The notes under the pieces were generated by a model. The model was not told the origin of the DNA. It worked only from the letters and a program-made list of their open reading frames with translations, and did not search any database. A program made the translations under genes and the position numbers. A DNA stretch of 64,000 nucleotides from JBPCQA01 sp050998615 (GTDB taxonomy: Bacteria > Actinomycetota > Actinomycetes > Propionibacteriales > Nocardioidaceae), in assembly GCA_050998615.1 (NCBI GenBank), contig JBPCQA010000033.1, positions 67,729-131,728 of the forward strand. The letters are read 5' to 3'. Shown here one piece after another: positions 61,474 to 64,000 of the stretch (position 1 is its first letter; each line of letters starts with the position of its first letter).

Positions 61474-61761
61474 TCAGCGCTGGCGGTACACGTCACGCCG
61501 GTGCTCGGCCGTGAGCACGGTGACCATGCAGACTTGCTCGTCGATCGCGTACAGCACGCGGTAGCTGCCGCGGCGCGCCACCCAGCGACCCCCAAGTTCG
61601 CGTTTTAGGGGCTTCCCGACTCGACGAGGCTCCCGCAGGAGGTCCCCGGTGATGAACTCAACCGCCGCCGCCGCGACCGCTTCTGGCAGCTCGTTGGCGA
61701 TAGCCCTTGCGGCGGGTCGCGCGACCTGAAGCCGGTACGGCGGTTGCGGTGCCGCCGGCAC
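61474..61761 (-). CDS. RelE/ParE-family toxin, no antitoxin seen
   Basis: 95-aa protein of the RelE type: YRLQVARPAARAIANELPEAV, LREPRRVGKPLKRELGGRW and ARRGSYRVLYAIDEQVCMVTV, ending with the family's HRRDVYR, suggest an mRNA interferase. A Phd/RelB antitoxin usually sits just upstream; here the space holds only a few in-frame codons (PELVAKRTR then stop) and the start of another gene, so the partner appears lost. The toxin may be inactive or silent. Confidence 0.75.
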   Translation of the reverse strand: MPAAPQPPYRLQVARPAARAIANELPEAVAAAAVEFITGDLLREPRRVGKPLKRELGGRWVARRGSYRVLYAIDEQVCMVTVLTAEHRRDVYRQR

Positions 61762-61810
61762 CTGTCAGCGCGTCCGTTTGGCTACGAGCTCTGGTGAGAT
61801 GATCGTCGGT

Positions 61811-62605
61811 ATGTCCCATGATGAGTGGGCGGCACTGGCCGATCCGTTCGTCGATGGCGCATATGCCACGGTCAAGGGTCAGGTTCGCACCTATGTGTTG
61901 CACCAGCAGCTGCTTGAGCATTTACCGCCGCCTCCAGCGCCTGTGCTCGACGTCGGGGGCGGCGCGGGTCATCAATCATTTCCGCTGGCCCAAGCCGGTT
62001 ACGACGTGACGTTGCTTGATCCGTCGCAGGCGATGCTAAACAAAGCCCAACAGCGACTCCAGCGGCTGCCAGTTGAGGCCCAGCGACGGGTGACGCTCTT
62101 GCAGGCCGACGGTGAGCATGCCGACGAGGCGGTGGATGGTCGACGCTTCGCCGCCGTGTTGTGCCATGGCGTGCTCGGATACCTAGAGCAGCCGGAGCCG
62201 TTGGTCAACCAGCTGTGCCGGTGCGCTGCTGCCGGTGGCGTGGTCTCGGTCATGACGGGCAACGCCAAGGCGATGGCGGTGCGCCCGGCCTTGGAACGGC
62301 GGTGGGACGACGCTCTGGCGTCGTTTGACACCAGGGGCGAGATTGGGGTGCTGGGAGTGCTGGGCCGAGCCGACACGGTGGAGGAACTCAGCGAGCTCGT
62401 GCGGAGCCGGGGCGTGGAGCCACTGCGGTGGTACGGGGTATGGCTGTTTGTCGACTGGCTCGAGTTCAGTGGAGCCACGCTAGACCCCAACGATTCGAAG
62501 CAGGTAGCGGCGGCGGCCGCAGTCGAACTTGAAGCCAGCCGACGTGACCCCTACCGCCAACTCAGTCGCGTCTTTCATCTCGTGGGACGCAAAGGTCCAA
62601 GCTAA
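61811..62605 (+). CDS. SAM-dependent methyltransferase
   Basis: 264-aa class I methyltransferase. VLDVGGGAGHQSFPLAQAGY at about residues 46-65 is the SAM loop, followed by VTLLDPSQAMLNKAQQRL and VLCHGVLGYLEQPEPLVNQL. The form is near CmoM/SmtA-type enzymes; the substrate is unknown. ATG 61811 is taken because homology starts there; ATG 61799 and 61778 are alternatives. It diverges from the toxin gene. Confidence 0.85.
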   Translation: MSHDEWAALADPFVDGAYATVKGQVRTYVLHQQLLEHLPPPPAPVLDVGGGAGHQSFPLAQAGYDVTLLDPSQAMLNKAQQRLQRLPVEAQRRVTLLQADGEHADEAVDGRRFAAVLCHGVLGYLEQPEPLVNQLCRCAAAGGVVSVMTGNAKAMAVRPALERRWDDALASFDTRGEIGVLGVLGRADTVEELSELVRSRGVEPLRWYGVWLFVDWLEFSGATLDPNDSKQVAAAAAVELEASRRDPYRQLSRVFHLVGRKGPS

Positions 62606-62969
62606 CGGGGCACCAGCAGCCCCTTCTTTCGGCTAGTGGTGGTTGCCGCAGCGGGGTTGCGGGTCGATGCTCCAGCTGTGGTTGTGCAACCAACTGGTGA
62701 GGGCCGGCGGCCACTGTTCGGGGTGAAGCCCGTTGGGCAGGGCCAGTAACCAACGGTCCGTCCCCGCAGCGATCGGATTCGATGATCAAGGGCGGCTGGT
62801 CGTGGGGTTGACAGGCGACGCAGTGCTGCTCGTGGTTTCGATCCGCGTGTCGATGAAGCTTCGCCTTGCCGCACACCTTGGTGATCATGGACGTGCGGAG
62901 CCGGTGGTGGAGCGCCGTCGCGTTGAGCATCGCTGACGAGTGGTCAGTCCGCGGCGATGCCCAGATTGA
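62606..62969. other. Gene-poor stretch, possible coding scrap on the minus strand
   Basis: On the minus strand, 62633-62775 reads RWLLALPNGLHPEQWPPALT then SWLHNHSWSIDPQPRCGNHH and stops; it looks like the end of a lost protein of unknown family. Otherwise I see no gene. Confidence 0.35.
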
Positions 62970-63178
62970 GCCTCCGCCAATGCGCCTTTGCTGGCGCCTA
63001 CGGCGTCGGCAGCCTTGGGCTGTCCGAGGTCCACGCCACCGTGGCCGCACCGAACACGGCTTCGCTGGCCGTGCTGGCCAAGCTCGGCTTCGAGCATGTC
63101 CGGGACATCGACGAGGACGACGGCGGCACCACCCGCCCGGCCAACTGCATCACCAGCCTGCCCGTCGCTTACGGCTGA
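62970..63178 (+). pseudogene. C-terminal fragment of a GNAT acetyltransferase
   Basis: Frame ends LGLSEVHATVAAPNTASLAV, LAKLGFEHVRDIDEDDGG, which is the acetyl-CoA-pocket half of a ribosomal-protein-type GNAT. The first two thirds are missing and the frame begins in unrelated sequence, so this is a remnant. Confidence 0.7.
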
Positions 63179-63239
63179 AGATCGACCTCGGCCCGGGGCC
63201 AAGACCTGGCGGCAGCCTGGGATTCGTCCCGATACGCCA

Positions 63240-63465
63240 TCGACCCATCGGATGACCCGTTGGGGTTTGCGTGCCTGGAGAAGTCTTTGGTCCGTCGGGG
63301 CGGAGTTGCCCGTGGGTGAGACGTGGCGGTACGGGGTCTGGCGGGTGGCCCCAGTTCGGCGCACAGGTCGCCGACGTTGGTGTCGGGCTGACCCATGGAC
63401 GCGGTGGCCAGGCGCGTCTCCGGCTTGCGCCTGGACGTTCAACGAAGCGAGCCATCCCGCGATCA
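63240..63465 (-). pseudogene. C-terminal remnant of a serine recombinase (resolvase/invertase)
   Basis: Pieces in two or more frames read KPETRLATASMGQPD, TNVGDLCAELG, then after a shift TRQTPYRHVSPTG, then a shifted piece LRPDGPK. This is the helix-turn-helix end of a Pin/Hin-type recombinase. Catalytic domain absent. It may be the trace of a mobile element that once sat here. Confidence 0.65.
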
Positions 63466-63585
63466 AGCTGCCGGTTCTACCGGAAAGGTAGCAGTGCCCC
63501 TTATCGGTCTGCCGACGCGGTGGGCGGTGAACCGTGTGGCAGACTCCCTCGCACTTGCGTGCACACCAGGGATCAAGGGAACACG

Positions 63586-64000
63586 ATGAGTGACGAAGAC
63601 CAGTCGGCCGGCCCCGCCAGTGACACCGGCAACCTGCTGGCGGGCACGCCGCTAGGCGCCCTGCTCACCGGCAACGGCGCAGCCGCCGGCTTCTCGATCA
63701 ACTACGAGGCTCTCCCACAAGCCATCGCGGACCTCGAAGCGGCTGCCGCGTTCGTCGACGTCCGGGCGAAGACAGCGCTCAGGCTGGCGTACATCCGTCC
63801 CCCCGGTACCGATGGAGTCAGCATCAACGCGGCCCGGCAGATTGGCAATTGGGCGGCAGACGAGGGTATCAACAACCTGCATGCGACCCTTACCGCCGGC
63901 GCAAAGCAGCTTAAGGACCTGGCGCAGAAGTTGCGCGAGGATCTGAAGACTTATCTTCAGGTTGAGGATCTGAATATCCCCACAACGGCGAGCCCCGGAC
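63586..64000 (+). CDS. PE-like/type VII secretion-associated protein (C-terminus cut by window edge)
   Basis: At least 138 residues, open at the right edge. AAGGGA lies 6 bases before the ATG. After an acidic start comes GFSINYEALPQAIADLEAA, then RPPGTDGVSINAARQIGNWA and HATLTAGAKQLKDLAQKLRE, a helical hairpin pattern like PE-domain/WXG-type proteins of actinobacteria. Such proteins are exported by ESX-type systems; no secretion gene is visible here. Effector or structural role cannot be judged from the part in the window. Confidence 0.65.
   Translation, partial: MSDEDQSAGPASDTGNLLAGTPLGALLTGNGAAAGFSINYEALPQAIADLEAAAAFVDVRAKTALRLAYIRPPGTDGVSINAARQIGNWAADEGINNLHATLTAGAKQLKDLAQKLREDLKTYLQVEDLNIPTTASPG

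Overview
The window is a high-GC actinobacterial chromosome segment with dense genes on both strands, many 1-8 bp start/stop overlaps, GTG/TTG starts and several apparently leaderless promoters. A complete aa3-oxidase maturation set, a SufR-SufBDCSUT operon, MurT/GatD, DUF3099, an acVLRF1-type peptidyl-tRNA hydrolase and a PE-like protein at the right edge all fit Actinomycetota. Gene order and repeat style suggest Propionibacteriales (Nocardioidaceae-like); that placement is inference. I see no rRNA, tRNA, CRISPR array, intact insertion sequence or prophage.

Region by region. 1-6.0 kb: minus-strand pentose phosphate/glycolysis run tkt-tal-pgi-zwf (zwf cut by the left edge). 6.2-12 kb: haem O synthase ctaB, an RDD/DUF2510 protein, a scar of gene fragments, a PspC-domain protein, haem A synthase ctaA and an ABC-2 exporter. 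12.4-19.3 kb: the Fe-S assembly operon sufR-B-D-Rieske-C-S-U-T with a candidate SufR operator over the start of sufR. 19.3-30 kb: secreted lipoprotein, TPP-enzyme remnant, peptidyl-tRNA hydrolase, ABC-F protein, ABC exporter, SDR, SURF1, moaA, small conserved proteins and dodecin. 30.6-33.1 kb: fabG-fabI and a nitronate monooxygenase-like protein. 33.1-40.7 kb: a cyanophycin locus: canonical cphA and cphB behind serB on the minus strand, facing a 580-aa cphA-like ligase without the ATP-grasp domain. 40.7-49.5 kb: ABC ATPase, NfeD, SPFH, TauE, PEBP, rRNA/tRNA methyltransferase, peptide deformylase, aldo/keto reductase, amidohydrolase, DoxX. 49.6-53.2 kb: a badly damaged secreted-protein pseudogene, a methyltransferase, a Cds1-like PLP enzyme and an MDR oxidoreductase. 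53.2-55.4 kb: murT-gatD. 55.5-59.6 kb: DUF4129-MoxR-DUF58 cluster. 59.7-64 kb: TrmL, Zn-dependent dehydrogenase, an orphan RelE-like toxin, a methyltransferase, recombinase and GNAT remnants, and the start of a PE-like (type VII secretion) protein.

The most interesting part is the cyanophycin locus. CphA should make the Asp-Arg storage polymer and CphB should cut it. The extra CphA-like protein keeps the N-terminal and Mur-ligase parts with their key residues but lacks the Asp-adding ATP-grasp part. It has its own leaderless promoter, and so does cphB, whose -10 contains the stop codon of serB. Other points are the recurring TANNNT-6/7 nt-start arrangement, a dispersed imperfect palindromic repeat, and four scars with gene remnants.
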